This document shows, piece by piece, positions 8,947 through 17,985 of a DNA stretch of 52,128 bases. The stretch comes from an uncultured Pseudomonadota bacterium (GTDB lineage Bacteria; Pseudomonadota; Gammaproteobacteria; Methylococcales; Methylomonadaceae): contig CAINHP010000246.1 of assembly GCA_903848905.1 (NCBI GenBank), positions 1-52,128 on the forward strand, given 5' to 3'. Under the pieces are notes generated by a model. The model did no database searches. It worked only from the letters and a program-made list of their open reading frames with translations, and was not told the origin of the DNA. The position numbers and the translations under genes were made by a program. Within the stretch, counting starts at the first letter, position 1. The number at the start of each line of letters is the position of its first letter.

Positions 8947-9252
8947 TTAGGATTCCTTTTTTGCGTCAAATTTAGATTGGTATGCGGCAAGTTGCTCAGG
9001 TGTTGCCTGCGTTTGATGTGCTGATTTCCATTCTTCGTAGGGCATGCCATACACAATATCACGCGCTTGATCATAATTGAGTTCAATCTGTTTTTCTTGC
9101 GCAGAGGCCAGATACCACTTTGCTAAACAGTTTCGACAAAAGTCAGCTGTCAGCATTAAATCAATATTTTGTACGTCTGAATGTGCTTTTAAATGGGAGA
9201 TCAATCGTCGAAAAGCAGCTGCTTCTAATTCAATTTGTTGCGTAGGTGTCAT
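8947..9252 (-). CDS. DUF1244 family protein
   Basis: A 101-residue protein of the DUF1244 family, recognised by FRRLISHLKAHSDVQNIDLM, FCRNCLAKWY and ARDIVYGMPYEEWK. The conserved Cys pair (FCRNC) could bind metal. The family is widespread in proteobacteria and has no established function that I can state. It is the first gene of a minus-strand unit leading into the methyltransferase, moaC and lpxD, and the divergent yciB starts 169 bases away. Confidence 0.88.
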   Translation of the reverse strand: MTPTQQIELEAAAFRRLISHLKAHSDVQNIDLMLTADFCRNCLAKWYLASAQEKQIELNYDQARDIVYGMPYEEWKSAHQTQATPEQLAAYQSKFDAKKES

Positions 9253-9421
9253 GGCATTCTCGCTTTGTAAAGTTCAATAAAGTCATCTTGTGCATTCTAG
9301 CAGAATTATCTAGCCTATACATTGCAGAGCAAAGATTTTACAATAAGGTCTGAGTTTAGGCGTTATGCTTTCACTTTTTATGATGTTATCCACTCTATAT
9401 AAATTAAGCCATACCATTTTA

Positions 9422-9961
9422 ATGATAAAACAACTTGTTGAATTTTTTCCTATCCTGCTTTTTTTTATTACATTTAAACTTTACGATATTTATGTTGCGA
9501 CCGCTGTGGTGATTGTTGCAACTATTTTGCAAGTAGCTTACGCATGGTTTAAATTTCGTAAAGTAGAGACGATGCAATGGATTACGCTTGCCTTGGTTGT
9601 AATTATGGGGGGGTTAACCCTTATTTTGCATGATGAGCAATTTGTGAAGTGGAAATTATCCATTATTGAATGGTTATTTGGCGGTGCTTTTTTAGGCAGT
9701 CAATTCATTGGTAGAGCCCCTTTTATTGAACGAATGATGTCAAGCCAACTCACGTTGCCTGCTGTGATATGGAAACGATTGAATTTATGTTGGGCAGGTT
9801 TTTTTATTGGTGTGGGATGCTTAAACGTTTATGTGATGTTTAATTACAATACGAATGACTGGGTGACATTTAAAACGTTTATTGTGCCAGGGATGATGGC
9901 TGTATTTATTGTTGTACAGATGATTTTTCTCTACAAGCATTTGCCGGATAGCGAGGTGTAA
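9422..9961 (+). CDS. yciB: YciB (septation protein A) inner-membrane protein
   Basis: A 179-residue polytopic membrane protein linked in E. coli to envelope synthesis and division. I chose the ATG at 9422 (MIKQLVEFFPILLFF) because the family begins with this segment; the frame is open 19 codons further upstream without family similarity. About five membrane helices are visible. Family marks are FKLYDIYVATA near the N-terminus and FLGSQFIGRAPFIERMM in the middle. It starts the conserved cluster yciB-yciI-bolA-parvulin, with one base to the next start. Confidence 0.93.
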   Translation: MIKQLVEFFPILLFFITFKLYDIYVATAVVIVATILQVAYAWFKFRKVETMQWITLALVVIMGGLTLILHDEQFVKWKLSIIEWLFGGAFLGSQFIGRAPFIERMMSSQLTLPAVIWKRLNLCWAGFFIGVGCLNVYVMFNYNTNDWVTFKTFIVPGMMAVFIVVQMIFLYKHLPDSEV

Positions 9962-9962
9962 C

Positions 9963-10268
9963 ATGATGCTTTATGCCATTATTTGTGAAGATGTGCCTGA
10001 AAGCTTGCCAAAAAGACAGCAAGCACGCCCCGCACATTTAGCAAGATTGCAAATTTTGCAAGATGCAGGACGTCTTGTCCTAGCAGGTCCTCATCCTGCC
10101 ATTGATTGTGAGAATCCTGCTGAAGCTGGGTTTACTGGTAGCTTGATTGTTGCTCAGTTCGAATCCATTGATCATGCAAAAGAGTGGGCAAATGCCGATC
10201 CTTATCTTGACAGCGGCGTTTATGCGCATGTCACCGTAAAACCCTTTAAGCAAATTTTTCCTTCATGA
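9963..10268 (+). CDS. yciI: YciI family protein
   Basis: A 101-residue ferredoxin-like-fold protein of the YCII family. It carries RPAHLARLQILQDAGRLVLAGPHP, including the conserved His, and ends with the characteristic DPYLDSGVYAHVTVKPFKQIF. Either ATG of the tandem at 9963/9966 could be the start. It overlaps the bolA-like gene by 4 bases. The biochemical role of this subgroup is not established. Confidence 0.9.
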   Translation: MMLYAIICEDVPESLPKRQQARPAHLARLQILQDAGRLVLAGPHPAIDCENPAEAGFTGSLIVAQFESIDHAKEWANADPYLDSGVYAHVTVKPFKQIFPS

Positions 10269-10546
10269 CAAACGAAACTATCGATACCATTCGTCATTGC
10301 TTGACGACAGAATTAAAACCCTCCTTGCTGGAAATTATTGATAATAGCGCCGCGCATGCAGGTCATGCAGGTGCAAGAAAAGGCGGCGGTCACTATAATG
10401 TGACTATTGTGAGCGCAGCATTTGAAAATAAAACCTTAGTTCAACGCCATCAGGTCATCTATGCCGCATTAGGTGATATGATGAAAGAAGAAATTCATGC
10501 TTTAGGCATTAACGCACTTACTCCCACAGAAGAAAATAAAGGATAA
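10265..10546 (+). CDS. bolA: BolA/IbaG family protein
   Basis: A 93-residue BolA-fold protein. Partners of this family are monothiol glutaredoxins, with which they bind or traffic [2Fe-2S] clusters. Diagnostic residues are DNSAAHAGHAG, which contains the cluster-ligand loop histidines, GGGHYNVTIVSAAFENKTLVQRHQ and the C-terminal EEIHALGINALTP. It is coupled to yciI by an ATGA overlap and followed by the parvulin gene after 5 bases. Confidence 0.92.
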   Translation: MTNETIDTIRHCLTTELKPSLLEIIDNSAAHAGHAGARKGGGHYNVTIVSAAFENKTLVQRHQVIYAALGDMMKEEIHALGINALTPTEENKG

Positions 10547-10551
10547 ACTAG

Positions 10552-11496
10552 ATGAAACGTACGTTACCACTTTTCCTAATTGCTGGTTCAGCTTTACTTG
10601 CCGGCTGCGATCAAAAAAATACGTCTGCTCCTGCCGCACCTGCGGTGAAAAAAGCAGATGCTATCGCTGTTGTGAATGGGCAATACATTCCAAAAACGGC
10701 ATTGGAAGAGCTTGAAAAAGAAATTGCACAACGTAGCCATGGTCAAACATTCCCTAAAGAAAAGTTGGTGGATGAATTAATTCAACGTGAATTGTTAATT
10801 CAAGACGCGACAGCTAAAAAATTAGATCAAGCACCTGAATTTATTTCACGTTTAGCCGATGCAAGAAAAGCCCTGCTTTCACAATCTGAATTGCAAAAAT
10901 TCATTGCAGATCACCCCGTGACAGACGCTGAAATTAAAGCTGAATACGACAGTAAAGTGGGCGCAGAAAAAGGCGTAGAATACAAAGCGCGTCACATTTT
11001 AGTAAAAACGGAAGCCGAAGCGAAAAAACTTATTGCTGAACTTGATAAAGGCGGTGATTTTTCAAAATTAGCGAATAAGAGTTCATTAGATGGTAAAGAA
11101 GCTCAAAATGGCGGTGACTTAGGTTGGTTCTTAGCTGCGCAAATGGTTGCACCCTTCTCTGACGCTGTTGCAGCGTTAGAAGATGGTAAATACACAAAAA
11201 CACCTGTGCAAACACAGTTTGGTTTTCATGTAATTTTCCGTGAAGGATCACGCCCGCAAACACCTCCACCTTTGGATACAGTGAAAGAGCAATTAGCGCC
11301 TTATTTGCAACGTCAAAAAATTGAAAATATGCTTAAAGATTTGCGCTCAACTGCAAAAGTTGAAGTGTTAATTCCACTCACTGAAGACAAACCTAAAGCA
11401 GGAGAGCCTGCTACGATTGACTCTGTTGAACCTACTGCGCCAGCTGACTCTGCACCTGCTGCAGAAAACGCTGCGCCAGCAGATGCTGCAAAATAA
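10552..11496 (+). CDS. Parvulin-type peptidyl-prolyl isomerase lipoprotein
   Basis: A 314-residue secreted foldase. The signal peptide ends in the lipobox LLAGC (Cys19), so the protein should be lipid-anchored. A SurA/PrsA-type N-terminal chaperone helix region (about 37-120) precedes one parvulin domain (about 142-235: ARHILVKTEAEAKKLI, GGDLGWF, TQFGFHVI). The last 40 residues are a low-complexity Ala/Pro/Glu tail, probably a spacer. It closes the yciB cluster as in many beta- and gammaproteobacteria, and a terminator follows directly. Confidence 0.93.
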   Translation: MKRTLPLFLIAGSALLAGCDQKNTSAPAAPAVKKADAIAVVNGQYIPKTALEELEKEIAQRSHGQTFPKEKLVDELIQRELLIQDATAKKLDQAPEFISRLADARKALLSQSELQKFIADHPVTDAEIKAEYDSKVGAEKGVEYKARHILVKTEAEAKKLIAELDKGGDFSKLANKSSLDGKEAQNGGDLGWFLAAQMVAPFSDAVAALEDGKYTKTPVQTQFGFHVIFREGSRPQTPPPLDTVKEQLAPYLQRQKIENMLKDLRSTAKVEVLIPLTEDKPKAGEPATIDSVEPTAPADSAPAAENAAPADAAK

Positions 11497-11509
11497 TAAA
11501 TGGTCTTTT

Positions 11510-11553
11510 AAGCACACATTCACACGTTTGATACGTGAGGGTGTGTGCTTTTC
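11510..11553 (+). terminator. Rho-independent terminator after the parvulin gene
   Basis: Outer arms AAGCACAC (11510-11517) and GTGTGCTT (11543-11550) enclose a partly paired inner stem and are followed by a short T tract. It ends the yciB-to-parvulin unit ahead of uspA. Confidence 0.75.
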
Positions 11554-11598
11554 TCAATTCAATCATACTGTTTTTAAAGTAAAGTTGGAGCACTGAAA

Positions 11599-12557
<959 letters not shown>

Positions 12558-12584
12558 ACCAAATAAAATATAATTTTAAATTGA

Positions 12585-12842
<258 letters not shown>

Positions 12843-12844
12843 TA

Positions 12845-12876
12845 AAAAAAGGGCGATTACCATTTCGCCCTTTTTT
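12845..12876. terminator. Bidirectional terminator between the ferredoxin gene and proS
   Basis: Stem GGGCGA (12851-12856) with TCGCCC (12865-12870), an A run before and six T after, so it works on both strands for the two convergent genes. Confidence 0.88.
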
Positions 12877-12888
12877 GTGTGTAAAATT

Positions 12889-14598
12889 TTACAATTTGGC
12901 TTTAATAAATGACAAAATGTCCGTCATTGCAATATCTTGCGACTGCTCATCACAGCGACCTTTATATTCAACCGTTTGTGAATCAAGACCGCGATCACTA
13001 ATAACGAGGCAATGTGGAATGCCAATTAAATCCATATCTGAGAACATAAAGCCTGCACGCACTTTGCGATCATCAAATAGCACCTCAATTCCTGCGTTGG
13101 TTAAATCGAGATAAAGTTTTTCGGCATACTCTTTTAAACGCTCAGATTTGTGCATATTCATCGGGCATATAGCCACTTGGAAAGGCGCAAGGTTGACTGG
13201 CCAAATAATGCCACGGCCATCATGATTTTGCTCAATGGCGGCAGCAATGACGCGCGATACGCCAATGCCATAACAACCCATAATCATGATTTGATTTTTA
13301 CCTGCTTCGTTAATCACGCCTGCTTTCATTGCTTCGCTGTATTTTGTACCAAGCTGGAAAATATGTCCCACTTCAATACCACGCGCAATTGTCAACGTTC
13401 CTTGTCCATCGGGGCTTAAATCGCCTTCAACAACAGTGCGTAAGTCTGCAACGTGCGAAGGCAATGCCACATCACGCTCCCAATTTACGCCTTGATAATG
13501 TTTGCCATCTTGATTTGCACCGCATACAAAATCAGCCAGTATTGCCACGTTATAATCAGCAATTATAGGAATGGTTAATCCAATCACGCCAATCGATCCC
13601 GCTTTACAACCACAGGCGCTTTGAATTTCTTCATCGCTTGCCAATTGAAGAGGAGAGGCAACGCCTTCCATTTTTTCTGCTTTAATTTCGTTTAATTCGT
13701 GATCACCGCGCACAAGTAATGCAATAAGGCTGTTTTCTTCGCTACCTTTTACAATTAATGTTTTAACGCATTGTGTTGGTGAAATAGTCAAGAATGCACA
13801 AATTTCATCAATACTATGTTGATTTGGGGTGTCAATTAACGTCAACGTTTGTGTTGCTGCCGCAAGGACTTGTGTTGGCATTAACGCATTTGCTTTTTCT
13901 ACGTTTGCAGCGTATTCACTCTGAGTTGAAAATGCGATTGCATCTTCACCTGAATCAGCAAGAACATGAAATTCATGGGAAATCGCACCACCAATAGAGC
14001 CAGAGTCTGCGATCACTGCGCGGAATTTCAAGCCAAAATGGGTAAAAATAGTGGTGTACGCTTTATACATGACGTCATACGTTTCATGTAAGCTTTCTTC
14101 GGTCAAATGAAATGAATACGCATCTTTCATGATAAATTCACGTGCACGCATTACGCCAAAACGTGGGCGAATTTCATCACGGAATTTTGTTTGAATTTGG
14201 AAATAGGTAATAGGCAGTTGTTTGTAGCTTTTAATTTCGTGACGTGCTAAATCAGTAATAATTTCTTCGTGCGTAGGACCCAAGCAAAAATCACGTTGAT
14301 GACGATCTTTAAGTCGGGCAAGTTCGGCACCATATTGTTCCCAGCGCCCCGTTTCTTGCCAAAGTTCAGCAGGTTGAAGACCGGGCATTAAGACTTCGAG
14401 TGCACCAGATTTTTCCATTTCGGTGCGCACAATTTTTTCGACTTTACGCAAAACGCGCAGACCTAGAGGCAACCAAGTGTATAAGCCTGACGCAAGTTTG
14501 CGAATGAGGCCAGCGCGAATCATCAATTGATGACTGATAATTTCAGCGTCAGACGGTGTTTCTTTGACGGTATTTAGAGGGAAAGTAGACGTACGCAT
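12889..14598 (-). CDS. proS: Prolyl-tRNA synthetase (bacterial type)
   Basis: Class IIa aminoacyl-tRNA synthetase of 569 residues (572 in E. coli). Class II motif 1 is around residues 60-80 ([25 protein letters not shown]), motif 2 is [25 protein letters not shown], motif 3 lies in [20 protein letters not shown], and the anticodon-binding domain is C-terminal. The inserted editing domain, which hydrolyses Ala-tRNA(Pro), spans roughly 230-390, including CVKTLIVKG and [12 protein letters not shown]. The gene stands alone, and the terminator at 12845-12876 closes it. Confidence 0.96.
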   Translation of the reverse strand: MRTSTFPLNTVKETPSDAEIISHQLMIRAGLIRKLASGLYTWLPLGLRVLRKVEKIVRTEMEKSGALEVLMPGLQPAELWQETGRWEQYGAELARLKDRHQRDFCLGPTHEEIITDLARHEIKSYKQLPITYFQIQTKFRDEIRPRFGVMRAREFIMKDAYSFHLTEESLHETYDVMYKAYTTIFTHFGLKFRAVIADSGSIGGAISHEFHVLADSGEDAIAFSTQSEYAANVEKANALMPTQVLAAATQTLTLIDTPNQHSIDEICAFLTISPTQCVKTLIVKGSEENSLIALLVRGDHELNEIKAEKMEGVASPLQLASDEEIQSACGCKAGSIGVIGLTIPIIADYNVAILADFVCGANQDGKHYQGVNWERDVALPSHVADLRTVVEGDLSPDGQGTLTIARGIEVGHIFQLGTKYSEAMKAGVINEAGKNQIMIMGCYGIGVSRVIAAAIEQNHDGRGIIWPVNLAPFQVAICPMNMHKSERLKEYAEKLYLDLTNAGIEVLFDDRKVRAGFMFSDMDLIGIPHCLVISDRGLDSQTVEYKGRCDEQSQDIAMTDILSFIKAKL

Positions 14599-14662
14599 GA
14601 GTTCAGTGTGTTTTAAAGTAATAAAAAGCGTTTATTTTACAACGTTAACGCAGCTCATAGGC

Positions 14663-14698
14663 AAAAAAAAGCTCTCAATGTGCTTACACATGAGAGCT
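14663..14698 (-). terminator. Terminator of the 50-residue membrane protein
   Basis: Read on the minus strand, AGCTCTCA and TGTG pair with CACA and TGAGAGCT around a short loop, with a one-base bulge, and a run of eight U follows (A run at 14663-14670). It lies 75 bases after the stop at 14774. Confidence 0.85.
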
Positions 14699-14773
14699 GA
14701 GAGGTCAAACAAGACAATGAGGAGTCGATGTTTGCTTTAAATACCAGGAGGTAGTATGTTCGGGGATTAACGC

Positions 14774-14926
14774 TTAACCGTAAAATTCACGGTTTAAATA
14801 AACATTGCTTAAAATAGCTGCCGAGGCAAATAAAACGGTTGAAATCACAAATTCGCCAGAAATGAAACCAATAATGCCAACGACAAATATCAAGCCAATC
14901 AATATATCTCTATAGAATGTATTCAT
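14774..14926 (-). CDS. 50-residue membrane protein, unknown function
   Basis: A short frame starting at the ATG at 14924-14926 and ending TAA at 14774-14776. It encodes 50 residues beginning MNTFYRDILIGLIF and ending NVYLNREFYG. Two hydrophobic segments (about residues 8-24 and 27-42) separated by SGE suggest a helical hairpin in the inner membrane. Support for it being real comes from the flanks: a near-consensus sigma-70 promoter upstream and a strong terminator downstream bracket exactly this frame, giving a transcript of roughly 310 bases. A ribosome site is weak (CTAGGT about 10 bases before the ATG). I recognise no family. Confidence 0.7.
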   Translation of the reverse strand: MNTFYRDILIGLIFVVGIIGFISGEFVISTVLFASAAILSNVYLNREFYG

Positions 14927-14980
14927 GATAATGTACCTAGGGTTGTTGTAAAAAATCTATAATTAACTCACTTGGTCGCT

Positions 14981-15009
14981 ACTATACAGATGTACCTATT
15001 GGTTGACAA
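14981..15009 (-). promoter_or_regulatory. Near-consensus sigma-70 promoter of the 50-residue protein
   Basis: On the minus strand TTGTCA (15004-15009) is followed by exactly 17 bases and TATAGT (14981-14986). The predicted start is near 14974, about 48 bases before the ATG. Confidence 0.75.
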
Positions 15010-15089
15010 TAGGGTATTTTATTGATTTATAGTTTCCTAAATAGGTGTAAATAAATGGATAAACCTGCCGATAATATAGCCGTAACGTG

Positions 15090-15127
15090 AAAAGCCGCTT
15101 TTAGAAAATACTAAAAGCGGCTTTTTT
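15090..15127. terminator. Bidirectional terminator after the pilin gene
   Basis: A 15-bp stem (15090-15104 with 15111-15125) with A and T runs on its sides. It lies 20 bases past the pilin stop, and also faces the promoter region of the 50-residue gene. Confidence 0.88.
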
Positions 15128-15146
15128 GATTAATTAATTATTAAAA

Positions 15147-15566
15147 TTAGCAAAGGCCGGCGGTAACACAGGTGCTTGCTGTATCGGTTGCCCAAATTAC
15201 TTTTCCTGTTGTTGTCGTAGGCTTGAGAACGTAGGTTTCACCAGTCAATCCGTTTGTACTAGCAGCAGTAGCTGTGATAACCCCATCAGTTGTGCTAATT
15301 GATAATAGATAGCCTGAAGCACCAACAGTATTAATACCATTTTTGGAATCATCACACTCTGTAAGTGCTGCTAAAGTTTGAAAACAAAGCTCAACTCCGG
15401 TTTTCGCAGTTGATGTTGCCATTACTACTTCAGAAAATTTGGCTTTCTTGACGTAAGTTTGATAACTCGGTACTGCAATTGACGCTAGAATGCCGATAAT
15501 GGCCACCACAATCATCAATTCAATAAGTGTGAAACCTTGTTGCGTGTTCGGTGAGGTAAATTTCAT
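15147..15566 (-). CDS. Type IV pilin (PilA/PilE-like major pilin)
   Basis: I chose the ATG at 15564-15566 because it gives a short class-IVa leader ([11 protein letters not shown]) before the prepilin peptidase site and the invariant N-methylated helix [25 protein letters not shown]. The product is 139 residues, with Glu5 of the mature protein intact. Cysteines near mid-protein and at the end (CVTAGLC) would close the C-terminal disulfide loop. The surface half is rich in Thr/Ser/Ala, as in many major pilins. It is a single gene without pil assembly genes nearby; roles include twitching, adhesion and DNA uptake. The frame is open upstream of this ATG but without leader character. Confidence 0.92.
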   Translation of the reverse strand: MKFTSPNTQQGFTLIELMIVVAIIGILASIAVPSYQTYVKKAKFSEVVMATSTAKTGVELCFQTLAALTECDDSKNGINTVGASGYLLSISTTDGVITATAASTNGLTGETYVLKPTTTTGKVIWATDTASTCVTAGLC

Positions 15567-15667
15567 CGGGAAAGTTCCTTTGTTTATTAAATTATCGAGG
15601 AAATTCTTGATGTTACCTATCAATGATTTTTGATGCAAAAAATAAAGTCAAATATGTGACGCACTTC

Positions 15668-15683
15668 ACAGTATATTTACTGT
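15668..15683. repeat. Inverted repeat ACAGTA-N4-TACTGT in the pilin upstream region
   Basis: Perfect 6-bp arms ACAGTA (15668-15673) and TACTGT (15678-15683), about 100 bases upstream of the pilin start. It could be an operator. It does not fit LexA (CTGT-N8-ACAG), since the half-sites face the other way. Confidence 0.4.
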
Positions 15684-15694
15684 TTTAATTAAGG

Positions 15695-15725
15695 TTTGGG
15701 ACAAACATTTCATGTTTATCCCAAA
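15695..15725 (-). terminator. Stem-loop after fhcC (terminator or mRNA 3'-end structure)
   Basis: A 14-bp stem (15695-15708 with 15712-15725) and 3-base loop, fully paired in minus-strand RNA with one G-U. It begins 11 bases after the fhcC stop. No U run follows, so it may protect the 3' end or act with Rho rather than be a classical terminator. Confidence 0.5.
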
Positions 15726-15736
15726 TTTCCAGTGAA

Positions 15737-16549
15737 TTAAATTTTTACTAAAATTTCACCATGTCCAATTTCGGACATATCACCAGCAAAGCGATGCACG
15801 CGATTAAAGGCGATTGCATTGTTTGCAAAAGATGAATTTAAATGAGTAAAAGACTTAAATAGCATGGGTAAAAAGGCGAGAGTATGCTGGCCGCAATCAT
15901 TAAAGCTTGCAGATAGACTTGGTTGATTCCAAAGCAGGAGCGTACCACGGCGCATGGCATAACCAATATGTTTTCCTGTATTGCCCATCACAGCAATAGT
16001 GCCTGCAATCATGCGTGAACCGCAATAATCCCCCGCGTTACCTTCGATTAAAATTGTACCTCGTCTTAAATGATCCCCAACACGATCTCCCGCGTTCCCT
16101 TTCACTAAAATAACACCGCCTTTCATACCATTTTTATTCCCAGGAAGTGCGCCGCCTAAAAAGTCCCCCGCATCACCTGAAATTTCGAGTTGACCTTTTT
16201 TCATTTCGCAACCAGCATAAATTCCCGTATTACCTGAAATTTTAATCAAACCCGATTGCATACTGATACCACAATAAGCACCTACATCGCCTTCAACGTG
16301 AATCTCACCGCCATTGAGGTCTTTGCCAATGTAATCGAGTTTTGAAAAACTGTTTTGAATTATGATTTTTTGCGTGTCAAAACCGCTAATCGAAAATAAT
16401 TCATCGACGCATAGTTTTCGTTTGCCGCATTGCAACTCGATGGTTGCAATTTGTACAGGTTCTAAATCTGCAAGTAAATGACACGCAAGCGGTGACATAT
16501 CAACACGTTGATCGGGGCGATTTTTTAGCGTAAAAGTTAATGCGCTCAT
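15737..16549 (-). CDS. fhcC: Formyltransferase/hydrolase complex subunit C
   Basis: Subunit C of the cytoplasmic Fhc complex, homologous to formylmethanofuran dehydrogenase FwdC/FmdC. The complex takes formyl groups from formyl-H4MPT and releases formate during formaldehyde oxidation in methylotrophs. The 270 residues are mostly a right-handed beta helix made of the GltB-C-like repeats (GDVGAYCG, GNTGIYAG, GDAGDFLG, GNAGDRVG, GNAGDYCG, GNTGKHIG). It overlaps fhcD by 4 bases (ATGA). The usual upstream partners fhcA and fhcB are not in the window; only D and C are here. Confidence 0.93.
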   Translation of the reverse strand: MSALTFTLKNRPDQRVDMSPLACHLLADLEPVQIATIELQCGKRKLCVDELFSISGFDTQKIIIQNSFSKLDYIGKDLNGGEIHVEGDVGAYCGISMQSGLIKISGNTGIYAGCEMKKGQLEISGDAGDFLGGALPGNKNGMKGGVILVKGNAGDRVGDHLRRGTILIEGNAGDYCGSRMIAGTIAVMGNTGKHIGYAMRRGTLLLWNQPSLSASFNDCGQHTLAFLPMLFKSFTHLNSSFANNAIAFNRVHRFAGDMSEIGHGEILVKI

Positions 16550-17445
16550 GCCATAATCTCCTGTAAATGAAAATGGAACGGCCCTAATTTTCCGCCGTAA
16601 TTGCCCGCGCTGATTCGCATGATGCCGTTTTCTGCGCCTAAATCACAAACGGCTTGAATGCCCACACGCATGGCTTTATCAATATCTTCTTTGGTTAACC
16701 CATCAATGACGATTTCCATAACTGATTCAATATCGGGTGATAAATCGGTTTTTTTCGTAGAACCTTTTAACGTTGGACAAAAAGCGTCGTTGGTTGATGC
16801 GCCGAGGGTTTTATATTTTGAACCGACTTTTGAACCTGAACGCACAACCCCGCCTGGGAAGGGCATAATGACGTTGGGAATTTTTTTCATTTCTTCAATA
16901 GCCGCTTCACAAGCTGCTAATGCTTGAGGTTGCGATTGAGCCAGTACAAGGAAATTTCCCCCACCAACCGCATCAACTTGACCGGTTGTCGCTTCGGCTA
17001 AAAACTCGCCGTCCATCACAGGAATACGCCAGTAGCGTTTACCAGAAATGACTTTAGACGTTTGAAAGCCATCGCCAAAATAACGTAAATTTTTACCGAG
17101 TGGAATGCGAATACCGCCGTCAATGCCTGCAAACAAAGCAGACGTTGGTGAAGTTAATACGCATTGTCCAGCGCGTGTTTCAAGTTGTTTTGCAAGGCCC
17201 TTACCACCCATTGCAAAAATCATAATCGAAACACCCGGGCGCCCATCAGGCGTTTCATCTGGCGTTAACACACGCTCAATGCCCGCTTCGCAACCGCAAG
17301 CAATGACAGATGTTGCAAAACCTGTCATTGCTTGCGCGGCAATCATGGCCCATTTTTCATTTTGCGCGGTAATAATTGCCCGCGTTCCTTTCATTGGAAA
17401 CGCTTCCGCAAAGGTCGCGTCTATGGTGACACCGTTAATAATCAT
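16546..17445 (-). CDS. fhcD: Formylmethanofuran:tetrahydromethanopterin N-formyltransferase (subunit D)
   Basis: The Ftr homologue (299 residues) of the Fhc complex, moving the formyl group between 5-formyl-H4MPT and methanofuran. Full-length similarity to Ftr: MIINGVTIDATFAEAFPMKG, ACGCEAGIE, the Ftr signature ATTGQVDAVGGGNFLV, and C-terminal ISAGNYGGKLGPFHFHL. Enzyme substrates are the methanopterin-type cofactors, which makes the gene a marker of C1 metabolism in bacteria. It lies 52 bases after smpB, with AGAGGA upstream of the ATG. The fhcD-fhcC order matches other methylotrophs, but the block has lost contact with fhcA/B and mch. Confidence 0.94.
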   Translation of the reverse strand: MIINGVTIDATFAEAFPMKGTRAIITAQNEKWAMIAAQAMTGFATSVIACGCEAGIERVLTPDETPDGRPGVSIMIFAMGGKGLAKQLETRAGQCVLTSPTSALFAGIDGGIRIPLGKNLRYFGDGFQTSKVISGKRYWRIPVMDGEFLAEATTGQVDAVGGGNFLVLAQSQPQALAACEAAIEEMKKIPNVIMPFPGGVVRSGSKVGSKYKTLGASTNDAFCPTLKGSTKKTDLSPDIESVMEIVIDGLTKEDIDKAMRVGIQAVCDLGAENGIMRISAGNYGGKLGPFHFHLQEIMA

Positions 17446-17497
17446 GGGGGAGTTATCCTCTTTTTAATATTTTAAAAATTTCGACTGATAGGGTCAA

Positions 17498-17983
17498 TTA
17501 CCCTTTTTTCATAATTCGTGCTTGTTCACGTTTCCAGTCTTGATCTTTTGATGCTGCTCGTTTATCGTGAAGTTGCTTGCCTTTGGCTAAACCTATTTCG
17601 AGTTTTGCACGCCCATTTTTCCAATACATCGATAGTGGAATAATCGTGTAGCCTTTCCGTTCAACACTGCCGATTAGTTTATTGAGTTCATGGCGATTGA
17701 GCAGTAATTTTTTTCGACGCACTGCTTCGGGCTTAATATGCGTTGAAGCGGAGAGCAGGGCCGAAATATGTGCGCCAAGCAACCATGCTTCGCCTTTTTT
17801 AATGTCAACGTAACTTTCTTTAAGTTGAATTCGACCATCGCGTAAACTTTTTACTTCCCAGCCTTCAAGCACTAATCCGGCTTCAAAACGCTCTTCAACG
17901 GAATATTCAAATGTCGCTTGGCGATTTTTGGCAATGGTTGAATTTTGTCCTTCTTGTTTTTTTTTCGTGTTCTTATCTGCCAT
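17498..17983 (-). CDS. smpB: SsrA-binding protein SmpB
   Basis: A 161-residue partner of tmRNA in ribosome rescue. The N-terminus is basic; then come [26 protein letters not shown] and [18 protein letters not shown] of the OB-fold core, and the C-terminal tail with [28 protein letters not shown], which reads the decoding centre. No tmRNA gene was recognised nearby. It starts 2 bases after the M16 gene, so the two are co-transcribed. Confidence 0.96.
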   Translation of the reverse strand: MADKNTKKKQEGQNSTIAKNRQATFEYSVEERFEAGLVLEGWEVKSLRDGRIQLKESYVDIKKGEAWLLGAHISALLSASTHIKPEAVRRKKLLLNRHELNKLIGSVERKGYTIIPLSMYWKNGRAKLEIGLAKGKQLHDKRAASKDQDWKREQARIMKKG

Positions 17984-17985
17984 AA

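Noticed and set aside
14722-14770. Two plus-strand mini-frames (8 and 4 codons), each with a good Shine-Dalgarno (GAGGAG, AGGAGG)
   Set aside because: No promoter was seen on that strand and the segment is the 3' region of the minus-strand 50-codon gene; kept only as a curiosity.
15668-15683. LexA box upstream of the pilin gene
   Set aside because: Half-sites are in the opposite order to CTGT-N8-ACAG.
17446-17500. tmRNA gene close to smpB
   Set aside because: The gap is only 52 bases and no tRNA-like ends or tag frame were found in adjoining sequence.
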